64,000 nt of DNA from Protonemura montana (Eukaryota > Arthropoda > Insecta > Plecoptera > Nemouridae), in assembly GCA_947568835.1 (NCBI GenBank), contig OX387610.1, forward strand, positions 14,489,001 to 14,553,000, given 5' to 3'. A program made the position numbers and the translations under genes. The notes below the pieces were generated by a model. It was not told the DNA's origin and did no database searches. It saw nothing but the letters and a program-made list of their open reading frames with translations. Numbering within the stretch: position 1 is the stretch's first letter; the number at the start of each line of letters is the position of its first letter. Shown here piece by piece: positions 1 to 11,336 of this stretch.

Positions 1-95
1 CTAACAAGCTTTGCCATAAATACAAAACCATAACACACTGTTCATCAAAAGGAATGGAATTATGATTAAAAATAATGACATTGCATATAACTCAC

Positions 96-1711
96 CAGAC
101 AGAAGTATGATGATGCTGCAAAATTCCATGCGCACCGCTTTCATCTCTGCCGCCAACTTTATCTATAAGTCCTCCATACCTCCTGGTCGCCGAACAACAA
201 AGAGACATTGTTGAGCCATCGAGTTTATCCACATGTCTATGAGTCGCATGTTCACACATCCCACCCTCGCCACCGACATCACAGTTCGACATACTAGCAC
301 ATCGCGGTAACATAGCCGGCGCCGGGGGCGGCGGCGTCGAAACATGCCTACCTCCACTGGCACCAAGATACTCAACCGGTGTCGCAACCACCGAAGTACC
401 GCCATTAAGCCTCGCTCCAAATTCGACACAATTCCTGCCACCAAAATCTCTCTGAATCGTCGCACTGAAATCAACAACCCCAGGTGTTCCATTACGCACT
501 GTAAAATCAACGATTGAATTACGTTGACTAGTCCGACCACGTGGCAACGAAGGCGATTGACTCAGATACTCGCGTGACCCTGAATTAGGCGTCGCAGCGA
601 CAATAACAGACGCACTGTTCGCCGGCGTCGTCTGACACGACGTCGAGTTCACCGTGCAAGACAGCTGATTGGTTCCGACATGGCTTGGCGAAGGACAACA
701 TCGCAGTTGATGGCTTCTATGGTTGGGACTCGGCAGTATGTGTTGGTGGTAGCGATGGTGTGGAGTCGGCAACGCTCGATGGTAGTGATGGTAGTGGTGA
801 TGAGGATGATAGTTCGGATGTGATAGTCGGTAGTGGTGGTGATAGCCTAGGTCTCGCCGCATGTATGGGTCGCCAGGGTTGACAGGTGCTGTTGGAGTGA
901 TGAAACCGTTTGGCAGATAGTTGGGCGAAGGTGGTAAGAAATTGGTTGTGTATCTATCCGATCCTTGGCTGGGTACGTAACGTTCGTTTGGTGCCGGCGG
1001 TGGGGGATAGCGATCCGAAGGCGTCTGAAGATAGCTGTTGCTAAAACGATCTTGAACGTATCGTTCGCTTGGTACGGGCGATTTACTAAATCGTTCAACG
1101 ACGCCGTTCTGACTTGGTATTGTGCTGATGTACCGGTCGCTGCCAGAAGGTGCTGGCGGCGGTATGTATCGGTCGCCATTCGAGTATCGTTCCCCGTTGG
1201 CGTAACGTTCTGAGAATCTGTCGCCAGCGTTTCCGTAACGTTCCAGACGGTTCTCCGGGGTGTAGCGCTCGGGTGTTGGCGCTGGCGGCGGCGGGTTGTA
1301 CCGATCCGAACCGGAATTCGCTGCGTTGAACCGTTCCGAAGATGAACTGCTCGACGCGTACCGGTCTTGCCCCGGTGTCGGCGTGTGGTAACGTTCTGGT
1401 GTCGAATTGCCGCTACAATAACGTTCCGTTGGTGTGCTCGATTGCGATGAGAACCGTTCTGGTGGCGTCGCGACAGTCTGAGAGAATCGTTCCGCATTGG
1501 AACTGACGTTTGGGAAGCGGTCGGTTGAGGTTGGAAAGCGTTCCGAGTTGGAGCCGAATCGTTCGCCGGGCGGAAATTGAGGGGTGGGCGTTGACTGTTG
1601 GGTGGGGGCGACGGCAGGTGACTGCGACGAGGATGACGAAGACGAGGACGAGGACGTCTGGAGGAGAAGACGCTCGCGACGGGTGAAGTCCTCGTCCTGA
1701 GCCGAGGTCAT
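96..1711 (-). CDS. Unrecognised low-complexity protein, first coding exon (partial)
   Basis: An open frame runs through an exon bounded by an acceptor (pyrimidine-rich tract ending CTTCCAG, exon starts at 1745) and a donor (CTG|GTGAGT, exon ends at 96). I take the ATG at 1711 (MTSAQDEDF) as start, because the best upstream leader exon places in-frame stops before it. The exon gives 538 residues and ends in phase 2; the rest lies outside the window. From about residue 20 there is a Ser run, then about 23 [E/D]-R-[F/Y] motifs at roughly 50-255 spaced by Pro/Ser/Thr/Asn-rich linkers, then a His/Tyr-rich stretch around 285-330, then Ser/Thr/Gly-rich sequence with a possible phospho-motif region (SLPRGRTSQRNS). 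No folded domain, signal peptide or membrane segment is visible. The GC content and CpG-rich codons are far above the surrounding AT-rich DNA, which supports coding. I do not recognise the family; it may be the disordered N-terminus of a large protein. Confidence 0.75.
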
Positions 1712-1745
1712 CCGGGTCCCCCCAACAAGCCCATTGTCAGGACAT
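1712..1745 (-). other. 5' end of the exon ahead of the proposed start codon
   Basis: These 34 bases lie between the AG acceptor (1746-1747) and the ATG at 1711. They are open in the same frame (CPDNGLVGGTR), so they could be coding if an upstream exon supplies a start. If joined directly to the leader exon at 23407-23676 the frame meets a TAG upstream, so they would be untranslated. Confidence 0.45.
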
Positions 1746-2640
1746 CTGGAAGCAAAGCAATAAGTTTGGTTAGTCAAGTTTCAAAACATGTTTCCCTGTG
1801 TGTCTATGATTGCCTACATCATATGATGCCATAGCCAATAATATATGTCCATAGGCAAAGGACATAGGCACATGGCATAGGTTACCTGGCTTGGAATAGA
1901 AAGACCGCACTTGAGCTTCGAAGCAGTTATCCTGCCTAATTTATCAAGCTCATAACTTCATAACTTCTAGTAATTACTAACTACTATTGTATAACTTTCA
2001 TAATTTCATTTCATTCTAGCCCAAAAGCAGAATTAGCAAAGAGCATTAATTTTTAACGAAGCCTTATGTGATGCTATCGAGCAATTTAAAAGATTGTTTT
2101 TTGTTCTCTGAACAACGCTACTACATAAAAAAAAATATATTTAGGAAAAATCACAAAGAAAAATTTTCTCTCCTAAAAAACTGTAAAGATTTCTTGTTCC
2201 CGTCCCTCTCACCGCCATCATAATCTGAAAACAAATGGATCTCTAGCGTCTTAACAAAATGGTCGTCTTCCTGATTAAGACGATTATCCAAATTAATGAG
2301 CAAACCATTTATGAATGCAGGACAATGCAACGCATATGAGAATGAATTATTCTCATAAACAAGGTAAGAATTAACCAGCTAGCTTAGATCAATAGTACCA
2401 CCATTGAAATACTCAATCCACCATTGAAATTCTGAAAGGTTTCAGAATATCTGGAGAGGGAAATTACAGTTTTTTTGTAATATCTTCTTGGCAAGAAAAA
2501 CTTGAATGAGTACCTTTAACAATTAGAGACTAACAGAGTTTCTCACGAACAAATTAAAAACCGCCGGCGGGAATTTCCTTTTCTGAACATGCACTTCATT
2601 AAGAAAAACAACTTAACGAACTTAGCTTATTTTAAATTGT
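1746..2640. other. Noncoding AT-rich stretch (probable intron)
   Basis: Sequence upstream of the left-edge exon on the minus strand. It has AT-rich composition and no convincing ORF, RNA or repeat beyond short local duplications of a CATAGG-type motif at about 1825-1885. Confidence 0.5.
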
Positions 2641-3135
2641 ATTTAAATTGCAAACGCTTGCAATGCGCGTGGTATTTTATAATTATCAACATTTTAACCG
2701 TCTCAAAGATTAATGCCCAAACGGGGACTCGAACCCCGATCTCCACCTGTCGCGGGTGTTGCTCTAACCAATTGAGCTACTTGGACCCCGATCTCCACCT
2801 GTCACGGGTGTTGCTCTAACCCATTGAGCTACTTGGACCCCGATCTCCACCTGTCGCGGGTGTTGCTCTAACCCATTGAGCTACTTGGACACTGGCTTTT
2901 TGAGACGATTTTAGTGTATTTGCTGAGAATGACGGATCTCCAAGGAGTAGAACCAAGAGACTGTGAATAATCACAGTCACTCTGATTCTAGTGACGCTAT
3001 ATCACGTCACAACCTGTCAATCTCCAGTAACTAGAACTTTGATTTAGGTTGCGTTTTATTTATTTGAAATCAGATTTTTAATTGCAAACGCTTGCAATGC
3101 GCGGGTATTTCATTATTATCAACACTAGGTACTAC
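2641..3135 (-). mobile_element. tRNA-derived SINE-like element with 52-bp array (3 units)
   Basis: Read on the minus strand, three units of the 52-bp tRNA-like repeat (GTAGCTCAATTGGTTAGAGC...) end in a B-box/T-arm, then the conserved 3' region with TTTTTGAGACGG, a TTGCAAGCG hairpin and A/T-rich tail. The 5' body, with the hairpin-prone CTGTGA/TCACAG and GTGACG/CGTCAC pairs, lies at about 2900-3035. A second copy of the 3' end follows at about 3053-3130 in the same orientation. Confidence 0.75.
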
Positions 3136-3294
3136 TTAGTTGAAAACTTAAAACTTAGTTACTTAGATCAAGTTCCACTATCACCAAGCCATGCATCTAA
3201 CTTTTTTTTTGCTGCCAAACTCAAATATCTCCTTTCGATACGAGCTATGTGTGTGTGTGTCTCATTAGTTCTAAATCTGATATAACCTAAAAAC

Positions 3295-3335
3295 GCAAGC
3301 GACGCCGACGCCCGACGCCCGACGCCGGCGCCGTT
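3295..3335. repeat. GACGCC microsatellite
   Basis: Imperfect GACGCC/CGACGC repeats over about 40 bases, GC-rich in an AT-rich setting. Confidence 0.6.
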
Positions 3336-3433
3336 AACAATGTGTGTACACTGCACACTCGACCACTTCACTTATTGATTCAGAACCGTGGCACAGCCTT
3401 CTTAAAGACGTTAAATCACATGGCACAGCCTTC

Positions 3434-3724
3434 TTAAAGTTGGGTTGGGTTAGGTTAGGTTAGGTTAGGTTGGGGTGGGTTGGGTTGGGTTGGGTTGGGT
3501 TGGGTTGGGTTGGGTTGGGTTGGGTTAGGTTAGGTTGGGTTGGGTTGGGTTGGGTTGGGTTGGGTTAGGTTAGGTTGGGTGTGGTTGGGTTATGTTGTGT
3601 TGGGTTGGCTTGGCTTGGCTTTGGTTGGGTTGGGTTAGGTTAGGTTAGGTTGGGTTAGGTTAGGTTAGGTTAGTTTAGGTTAGGTTAGGTTAGGTTAGGT
3701 TAGGTTAGTTGGTTTAGTTGGTTG
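3434..3724 (+). repeat. Interstitial telomere-like tract, (GGTTA/GGTTG)n
   Basis: About 290 bp of pentamers mixing TTAGG (the canonical arthropod telomere repeat) and TTGGG, with blocks of each type and a few point variants (TTGTG, TTGGC). The two variants are clustered rather than random, suggesting local amplification. It is not terminal in the window. Confidence 0.85.
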
Positions 3725-4435
3725 CGGGTTTCTTAAATCAGTGGAAAAGCATAAAAAAAGAGTTTCTACGACTGTTTATTATTTTAAATCACTTATTTGA
3801 ATATTAGTTTGATCGATGAAATCAATATCTTAACTTAAATATCAGCAATTATTTCATTTTCTTTAAAAAAAAATTACTTTAAAAGTCCTATTGTTGCTTT
3901 TTTGTGTAACGGTTTATCTCTTTTGGGCTTTAATAATTTTTTGCCCTAAGTCATTTTGTAACCACGAACCAGACACACTTTTTAGAGATTAGTCTGCAAT
4001 AGAATCCGTGCTGGGCTTTTTTTTATAATTAAAAAAAAAAAGACAGATAAGGGAAAAAGCGTTAGTGTTCATATTGAGAAAATGTTCGAGATGAGAATTG
4101 TACAGGTTGACATTTTTCGGCTGAGAGCAGAGTTGGTGGTCACCTGGATAGAGGTTTGTTGCATTGAAAAGAAAACATGTACTAGACTTAAAAAAGTCCC
4201 AATTATCTGAGTCAATGTGGGTTTATTTACAACAAAACTTTCCCATTTTACCTCTGACAAAATCCCTCCTATAGCAGAAGAAATAAGATGGATTGGACTC
4301 AGTTGGTAGCATGGTAAGAGTCGCTTGAAGTTGTTCAAGCTTAAAAAAGTTCAAGTAGTTATTGATTTATGGGCGTTTATCAAATGATTTGCATGACTTT
4401 TCATGATCATTTTGTTGATCGTCCGTTTGAGACAT
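3725..4435. other. Noncoding stretch, nothing recognised
   Basis: AT-rich DNA with short ORFs only; no domain, RNA or family repeat seen. Confidence 0.5.
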
Positions 4436-4439
4436 TGAA

Positions 4440-5165
4440 CTGAACGACCGAACTGTCAGGCGTGTTAAAAACACAGGTTCTCATTAGATCCCGAAGTTAA
4501 GCAACACTTTGCTGAGTTAGGTATTGGATGGGTGACCATCATACATATGACCAGTTCTGTTTGGGAGAGAGGTTGGAGGGATGAAAGTTAAGCAACACTG
4601 CGCTGGGTCAGGTATTAGATGGGTGACCATCATACACATGACCAGTTCTGTTCGGGAGAGAGGTTGGAGGGTTGAAAGTTAAGCAACACTGCGCTGGGTT
4701 AGATATTGGATGGGTGGCAATCATACACATGACCAGTTCTGTTCGGGAGAGAGGTTGGAGGGATGAAAGTTAAGCAACACTGCGCTGGGTCAAGTATTGG
4801 ATGGGTGGCAATCATACACATGACCAGTTCTGTTCGGGAGAGAGGTTGGAGAGATGAAAGTTAGTACAGCAACTTCACTCGCCTTGCTTATCAACCTCTC
4901 GACAGCATGGATTTGTGGAGGAATCCTGTTGTTCGCGTTGTACCGTCCTTCGGAAGGGACGTTAAGCCGGTGGTCCCCTTGGTCTTCGACAGGAGTAGGC
5001 TACGTGCCGGCACCGGGTTTCCCTCCTCTCTTCTAGGCTAGGTTAGGTTCATCATCATCCTCATCATCATCCACTAATTCTCCGACGCCATTAGACCAGT
5101 GCCGCATGGCCAGATGTCAAAACAGTGCGTCGTTAAACACCACAAATAATAATAATAATTAACTG
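4440..5165 (+). mobile_element. 5S rRNA-derived SINE-like element, 4 tandem 91-bp units
   Basis: The head at about 4448-4560 matches the 5S rRNA order: GTGTTAAAAACAC, then GGTTCTC, GAAGTTAAGCAAC (A box) and TTGGATGGGTGACC (C box). The A box to spacer segment is repeated about four times, ending GGAGGGATGAAAGTTA. A single-copy body follows (AACTTCACTCGCC..., CCTTCGGAAGGGACGTTAAGCC, GTGCCGGCACCGGG), then CATCATCATCC, GACGCCATTAGACCAGTG and a tail ending GTCGTTAAACACCACAAATAATAATAAT. The 5S homology is established knowledge of SINE3-type elements; the expansion is seen directly. Confidence 0.85.
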
Positions 5166-5171
5166 AACGAA

Positions 5172-5690
5172 TGAACCAGTGGCGTAGCCTGGTGGGTGAG
5201 GGGCGCAACGGTGCGGTGCCCCTGTTTTGCTCTTAGTCTCGGAAAAAAACGCCAGCTGTGTTGTTTTGCATCCGTAACTTTTTGTGTAAAGATAAATTAA
5301 ACTTATAATTGGATATTTACTAGTAACCGTGCGCTTATCTGATGTTAAATCTGTTGATTTATTTTGCCCGGCTCAAGCACCAAACGTATAAAAAAATATT
5401 AATTTTAAATTCTAAAAAAAAAAAAAAAAAAATCTTAAAAATAAAATTTAGATTCATTTGGTTTCAAGGGTCAATTAAAAATAAAATACAAAAATCTTGA
5501 CATTAATTTCTGGGACTGAAAAAGTTGCAAAAAGTTGAAAATGTTTGATTTAATCTGGTTGATTCGGTCCAAAATATGACCTTTAATATAATATATTTAA
5601 ACCCCTCCTATTTTTTTTTTATTTTATTATTTGTGCTATGACCAAAGCTTGTCCTCTCATAAGACATAAAATGATCAATTTTGCACCGTA
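5172..5690 (+). mobile_element. Interspersed repeat with CAGTGGCGTAGC terminus
   Basis: Begins CAGTGGCGTAGCCTGG and is related to a second copy at 33472-33760: both share the terminal motif, a GGTGCCC about 45 bp in, and CGCTTATCTGATG further inside. CAGTGGCGTAG-type ends are common on cut-and-paste transposons, but no transposase is present and the right end is not defined. Confidence 0.4.
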
Positions 5691-6096
5691 TGGTCAATCA
5701 CCTGATCACACAAAAAAAATATATTTCTTTTATCAAAAAATACTATTTTGAGAAAGTCGTCTGCCACCACGCCCGAACACCTGGCTGCGTCACAACTAAA
5801 AACAATGAATGGAGCTAAAATAAAACAGAATCGAATCCGTTTAAAAAAAACTGCTATCACCTTTACCTGTGCACAGCCAGAGAAAAATTAGCTATCCGTT
5901 CTTAGTGAGTAAAACAAATGTTACGTTCGTGTTGAGAACTAATTTTGCTTTCTCCTTCACGATCAAGATATAAAACTGTATGGCTACTATCTTCAGTTGA
6001 AATGACCGACCTTTTTAAAAAATTAACTCGCTTGCAAAGTAGAAGAAAGTCTACCCATATTTGGCACAGCAAACAGCAAACAGCATAAGCTTGTGA
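5691..6096. other. Noncoding stretch, nothing recognised
   Basis: AT-rich sequence with no supported feature. Confidence 0.45.
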
Positions 6097-6631
6097 TTGT
6101 GCTAGTGCTAGTGCTTGTTCTAGTGCTAGTGCTAGTGCTAGTGCTAGTGCTTGTGCTAGTGCTAGTGCTAGTGCTTGTTCTTGTTCTTGTGCTTGTGCTA
6201 GTGCTAGTGCTAGTGCTAGTGCTAGTGCTAGTGCTAGTGCTAGTGCTAGTGCTTGTTCTAGTGCTAGTGCTAGTGCTAGTGCTAGTGCTTGTGCTAGTGC
6301 TAGTGCTAGTGCTTGTTCTTGTTCTTGTGCTTGTGCTAGTGCTAGTGCTAGTGCTAGTGCTAGTGCTAGTGCTAGTGCTAGTGCTTGTGCTTGTGCTAGT
6401 GCTTGTTCTTGTGCTAGTGCTAGTGCTAGTGCTTGTGCTAGTGCTTGTGCTTGTGCTAGTGCTAGTGCTAGTGCTAGTGCTAGTGCTTGTGCTTGTGCTA
6501 GTGCTTGTTCTTGTGCTAGTGCTAGTGCTAGTGCTTGTGCTAGTGCTTGTGCTAGTGCTAGTGCTTGTGCTTGTGCTAGTGCTAGTGCTAGTGCTAGTGC
6601 TAGTGCAAGTGCTTGTGCTTGTGCTTGTGCT
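6097..6631 (+). repeat. Hexamer microsatellite (GTGCTA/GTGCTT)n
   Basis: About 90 hexamers in which the variants GTGCTA, GTGCTT and GTTCTT/GTTCTA alternate. Larger blocks recur, for example a GTTCTTGTTCTTGTGCTTGTGC block near 6175 and 6312 and a second higher-order block around 6400-6540. Because the unit is a multiple of three, long Val-Leu and Ser-Thr frames exist on both strands; these are artefacts. Confidence 0.95.
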
Positions 6632-9005
6632 CATTTCTTTTCAATCGAGACTCAACAAGTATTGGAGATGACAGTCAATATAGCCTAGATTTCTAAAAAT
6701 AACAATTTCAGAGTTAAAATTCAGTAAAATTAAAAATGTCGTTTTATTTCTCTGAAAAAAATAAACATTCTAGTAGGTAGGTACTAATGTCCAGTCCAAT
6801 GCTGCATTGGGCGGAAATCCTGACCGTGTTTCCTACTGCTTTCCACAAATTGTCCATCAGCAAATCCCAAAGGACCTCCAGTGGTCGCAAAAAACGACAG
6901 TCGCGTTCGTAAATGTTGCCAATTCTAGCAGCAAAACAGCATCGAGTCTTGACCGTTGACCGTAACGATGTCCCAAAAACAAACTTGAAACTTTCAGGAG
7001 AACAGAAAATAGCGGCTGGTATATATTTGATATTATAGAATGTCTCATACATTTTTACCCATTTTATAAAAACATTTTCTATCACAGTATATTTACAGAG
7101 AAAGCATGGCCAATTCTAAAAATATCCCAGTTCGTTTTCAACGTTTTGAAAGATTTAGAAAAAGTTTAAAACATTTTGTAGTTTCTACAATAATAATAAT
7201 GTATGAACGTAACAAAAATATTTACAGAAACAATTTTTCATGCCATTAGAAAAGCTCTGCTAAAAGTTTTGCTGTGTAAATAACTGCCATTCCGTAATAG
7301 GGGCTAACATAAGAAATAAATTTCAGCTGAATTGATTGAAGAGTATACCAAAAATGTATACAAAAAGTATTTTTAATTATTGACCCATGTTTTCATTCAA
7401 AATAAAACAAATACCTTGTCGATCCGTAGTCATAGTTTGTAACAAAATGGCAAAGATGTAGATGTCAACAGAAATAAAATCCATGTTAATAACTTTTCAA
7501 TCCTGCTCACAGATTTCATCCAAATCCACGTCCGCACACCCAAAAAAAAAATAACAACCCATAAAACCCACTAAAGTTTCCTATCCGAGCCACTCGGATT
7601 TCTCTACAAGTCAACAATGGGCAGCTAGTCGTAAAGCGCTGGTGAAGAGGCCATCAGATTCCGGCTGGAATTAATTAGAGATCGAGTTGAGATGGCTTCC
7701 GTATTGTCGTTTAACGACCGGCATGCGTCGTTAAACTCTGGATATTAGGTACTTTACACAGCGTGCATCAGCCAGATAGTCGTCGTGTGGCTAGAATTGT
7801 TTTTCAAGACAGTGGCGAGGTGTCAACACCCATTGCAGACAATGTAGACCAAAGTATTTTCTACTTTTGTAAGTATTGCTTCAGTATAAAAATTGCTAGT
7901 TACAAAAATAACGTCCAGTTTTAAAGCAAATAGAAGCATGCAATGAGTTCAATTGACAAGAAAAATTGTTTAGCCAGCAGTTATCTAATATTAGTCAAAA
8001 TGGCGACTTTTAACTATAGCCAACTTCATAAAAATTGTCTCTACTATGCCAGCTCCATCTAATTCATATTTTAGAGCGTCCAGAAGTTTCACTTACAGCC
8101 GCTAGGTGGCGACAAAGACCAGTATCAAAACCAACATGGCGACTCTTTGTCTGCATCTTCAGCATTCATTAACAGATTCAAACGAATATACTCGACAGAC
8201 TGCTGTTTTAATCAGGAACAAAAGTTTATATTGTGACGCTTTACATTCTGTACTCCATTGTAATGCAAAATTCGTAGATGTAAACATAAATGATTCATAA
8301 GTGTGAATTCCAGTCAAGTTTTTACCTTGCCACGTGAAGACTGGAACTTTGAAGTGCCTGGTATTTTGTGCACATAGTATGAAAAAGTGCATTCTAAAGG
8401 CGTTAAATATATTTCAAAAGTGAAGTTTTATAACGTGTCTATCTATTTGCCACAGAGGCGCTGCGTTGGCCAACGTTTAAACCACAAATACCCTTCCGTC
8501 TAATGTCATTGTTTTATAATCCACAAATGAGAGGTAAAGATTAACCCTCATAAATGTGTATTTTAAGATCCCTGACAATCTAAAAAAACCATCTGTGATA
8601 AGATGATAATTTTTTATGTGGAGTGATCTTTTGTCGTTTGAATTCTGGACGTGGCTTCGTCATCCCGGATCTAACGCCACTGGTTGTTACGACAGTTATA
8701 TCTGGATGTAGGATAATTTCAACTCCGGATGCGACGCAATTTGCAGTCTCTGCAGCGAATGTTGTGCTTTTGGTGACAGAACCAAACCCCCCGGGATTTT
8801 GTCCCTATTTTTTTTTTTTTTTTTGCAAACTGGGACGTTATTAAATTCGTGTTTCAAGTGCTGGGAGGTGAAATTTGCACTCGTTCAATGCAGAGTACCG
8901 CGGGGTTTGAAAATGTCTTAGAAAATAGATTAAAATGTTTACACGAGCTTTTCGTAGAACTTTAGAATTGTATGAAAGTGGTGACACCATATTGAATAAC
9001 GAGAA
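6632..9005. other. Noncoding stretch, nothing firmly recognised
   Basis: Mostly AT-rich DNA. A short open frame on the minus strand (6744-7085) and a GC-richer patch at 8623-8800 were inspected, but neither has splice sites or family similarity I can name. A poly-T run lies at about 8807-8824. Confidence 0.45.
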
Positions 9006-9008
9006 AAA

Positions 9009-9645
9009 ATATGAACTATGTTTTTAGATGAAATCTTATTTAAATTGCAAAAGATTGCAATGGAAGGGTTTTTTTTTATTATAAACAACGCTATAACCGT
9101 CTCAAAAATTGATGTCTAAACGTGGACTCGAACCCCGATCACCACCTGTCGCGGGTGTTGCTCTAACCAATTGAGCTACTTGGACACTGGCTTTTTGAGA
9201 CAATATTTTGGAGATCCGTCATTCTCATCAAATACACTAAAATCGCCTCAAAAAGCCAGTGTCCAAGTAGCTCAATTGGTTAGAGCAACACCCGTGATAG
9301 GTGAAGATCGGGATCCAAGTAGCTCAATTGTTTAGAGCAACACCCGCGACAGGTGGAGATCGGGGTCCAAGTAGCTCAATTGGTTAGAGCAACACCCGCG
9401 ACAGGTGGAGATCGGAGTCCAAGTAGCTCAATTGGTTAGAGCAACACCCGCGACAGGTGGAGATCGGGGTCCAAGTAGCTCAATTGGTTAGAGCAACACC
9501 CGCGACAGGTGGAGATCGGGGTTCAAGTAGCTCAATTGGTTAGAGCAAAACCCGCGACAGGTGGAGATCGGGGTTCGAGTCCGCGTTTGGGCATCAATTT
9601 TTGAGACGGTTATAGTGTTCATAATAATAAAATGAACTATTTTTA
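9009..9645 (+). mobile_element. Foldback tRNA-derived element: 1 unit (-) and 6 units (+)
   Basis: A left arm (9030-9215, minus sense) has the 3' region and one tRNA-like unit; a right arm (from about 9216, plus sense) has six 52-bp units and ends in a complete T-arm (GGGGTTCGAGTCC) followed by TTTTTGAGACGGTTATAGTG and AATAATAAAA. The flanks carry a probable target-site duplication, ATGAACTAT plus T-run, at about 9011-9025 and 9633-9646, so the inverted pair inserted as one unit. Confidence 0.75.
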
Positions 9646-9646
9646 T

Positions 9647-10069
9647 TTATCTTAGACATTGTTCTTAATATAAAAGAATATGCGAAGTTTTTCAGGTGTC
9701 TTTTTCATCCTTCTTCAAAATAACCCTACGATTATTTCTTCCTTTAATTTCATTTTTTTCTTATTTTCAAAACATGAGATCAATTAAAATTTCGTAATAC
9801 GTTTGTAGATTTTAATTGAAAGTTTATCTCTCGGGTGCTGGTCGGTAATTATAAAAGGAAAACACGCACGCTGCTGGCACAGATTGGCTAGACGGTGGAA
9901 ATGGGAAAATTAGTTTCAAGGAAAACTCGATTAAAATCACACGACGCGGAAATTTGAGACAGTTTTCTGTGGCATCTTGACTGGCTTAGGTTTTAGTTTT
10001 AGTTTTGGTTTTGGTTTTTCCTGGAAATCGTAGGTTGGCAGCATTGTATTGGGCACTTTAAAAACTCAG
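9647..10069. other. Noncoding stretch, nothing recognised
   Basis: AT-rich DNA; a short TTTTGG/TTTTAG run occurs at about 9990-10018. Confidence 0.45.
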
Positions 10070-10312
10070 CTGAGTGTGAATTAAGTGCAAAGTTGAGTGT
10101 TAATTCAGTGTAATTTGAGCGTGAATTGAGTGTGAATTGAGTGCGAATTAAATGTGACTTAAGTGTGGATTAAGTGTGGATTAAGTGTGGATTAAGTGTG
10201 GATTAAGTGTGGATTAGGTGTGAATTAAATGCGAATTAAGTGTTTATTAAGTGCGAATTAAGTGCGAATTGAGTGTGAATTAAGTGTGGATTGAGTGTGA
10301 ATTAAGTGTTAA
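10070..10312 (+). repeat. Degenerate 11-bp minisatellite (AAGTGTGGATT)
   Basis: About 20 head-to-tail copies of AAGTGTGAATT/AAGTGTGGATT/GAGTGCGAATT; the five central copies (about 10157-10217) are nearly identical, showing recent local expansion. Confidence 0.85.
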
Positions 10313-10990
10313 TGTTGCTGCGTACTAAACTTGATGATGATATCTTCGAGCCAGACAGTCCTGAAATAGCGTGAGCTTACTTTTAGCCTTGGTAGTCATC
10401 AATGAAAGGTGTAGGATGGAAATACATTAGAATATAAGTGTCGTTCTATTCAGGTGTTGAGGGAGACTAAATTAATTGATCAAAAGTAAAACAATAACGC
10501 AATTATGTCTTTTAAAAGTAATCCAAGCTAAATTTTAGAGATGTTTTACTCATTTTCTTTAGTTTTCCCGGGGAAAGTGATTTTAGATCAATTTTTTCAG
10601 TGATTTTCTGGCTGAAATACTAATGTTAGAATTTGAATATGTTGCAGATTAAGGTTTTATGATAGATAACTTAAGAAAAACATATTTTGTCTTCGAAATA
10701 TCTTCTCCTTTTGACAAATTAACTCTCAAAAATTCACTTTTTACCCAAGTTTAGGACAGAATACCAGACAAAAGTAATACATTTTCGAAAAAATTCAACT
10801 TTTACAAAAATGTTATTAAATTCAAATTGGAATCGTTAAGCGTCTGATTTAAATAGCGACTATCGATCTGTGATATTATCAAATAAATACCAAATTCTAG
10901 GTCCTGAACCTACAAAATATTTGTCATAAAGGTATTTTTGAGAAAATCTCCGAAATGCAATAACTTAAATATTTCAAATGTATACATATA
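10313..10990. other. Noncoding stretch, nothing recognised
   Basis: AT-rich; no supported gene or repeat. Confidence 0.45.
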
Positions 10991-11016
10991 TATATTTTAT
11001 ATTTAAAATGTTTCAA

Positions 11017-11098
11017 TTTTTGAGACGGATATAGATGTTTATAACAATAAAACAACCCACGCATTGCAAGCGTTTGCAATTTAAATCAGATTTCAAAC
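11017..11098 (+). mobile_element. Solo 3' end of the tRNA-derived element family
   Basis: TTTTTGAGACGGATATAG, an AATAAAA segment, GCATTGCAAGCGTTTGCAAT and TTAAATCAGATTTCA match the 3' region of the tRNA-array family, with no tRNA unit attached. Confidence 0.7.
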
Positions 11099-11251
11099 AA
11101 ATACAAAAATGCTTGAGACAATCTGCGTCCACACAAAATAATCCATCTTCTAAATAAAAAATAAATAAAAAAAGTTTCATTTTGCAAATCTAATAAATCA
11201 CGCTACCGAAATGATCGTGCCACTTGCGGACCGGGGAAGAACACCACCACA

Positions 11252-11336
11252 TCTGCCCACCCATCGGTCCCACCCATCGGTCCCACCCATCGGTCCCACC
11301 CATCGGTCCCACCCATTGGTCCCACCCATCGGTCCC
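11252..11336 (+). repeat. 13-bp minisatellite (CCCACCCATCGGT)
   Basis: Six to seven copies of CCCACCCATCGGT, followed by a G-rich stretch (11340-11395). Confidence 0.85.

Noticed and set aside
847-1497. 216-residue ORF in another frame over the left-edge exon
   Set aside because: Shadow of the [E/D]-R-[F/Y] protein; its composition follows from the codons of the longer frame.
6023-6671. Long Ser-Thr and Val-Leu open frames over the hexamer array
   Set aside because: They are produced by a 6-bp repeat without stops in several frames on both strands; no gene signal.
6744-7085. 113-residue minus-strand ORF as possible transposase remnant
   Set aside because: No catalytic motif or recognisable family; length is compatible with chance.
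9216-9600. Functional tRNA gene cluster
   Set aside because: Units lack the T-arm except the last, the anticodon loop lacks U33 and the anticodon stem has a mismatch; A and B boxes fit a tRNA-derived SINE.
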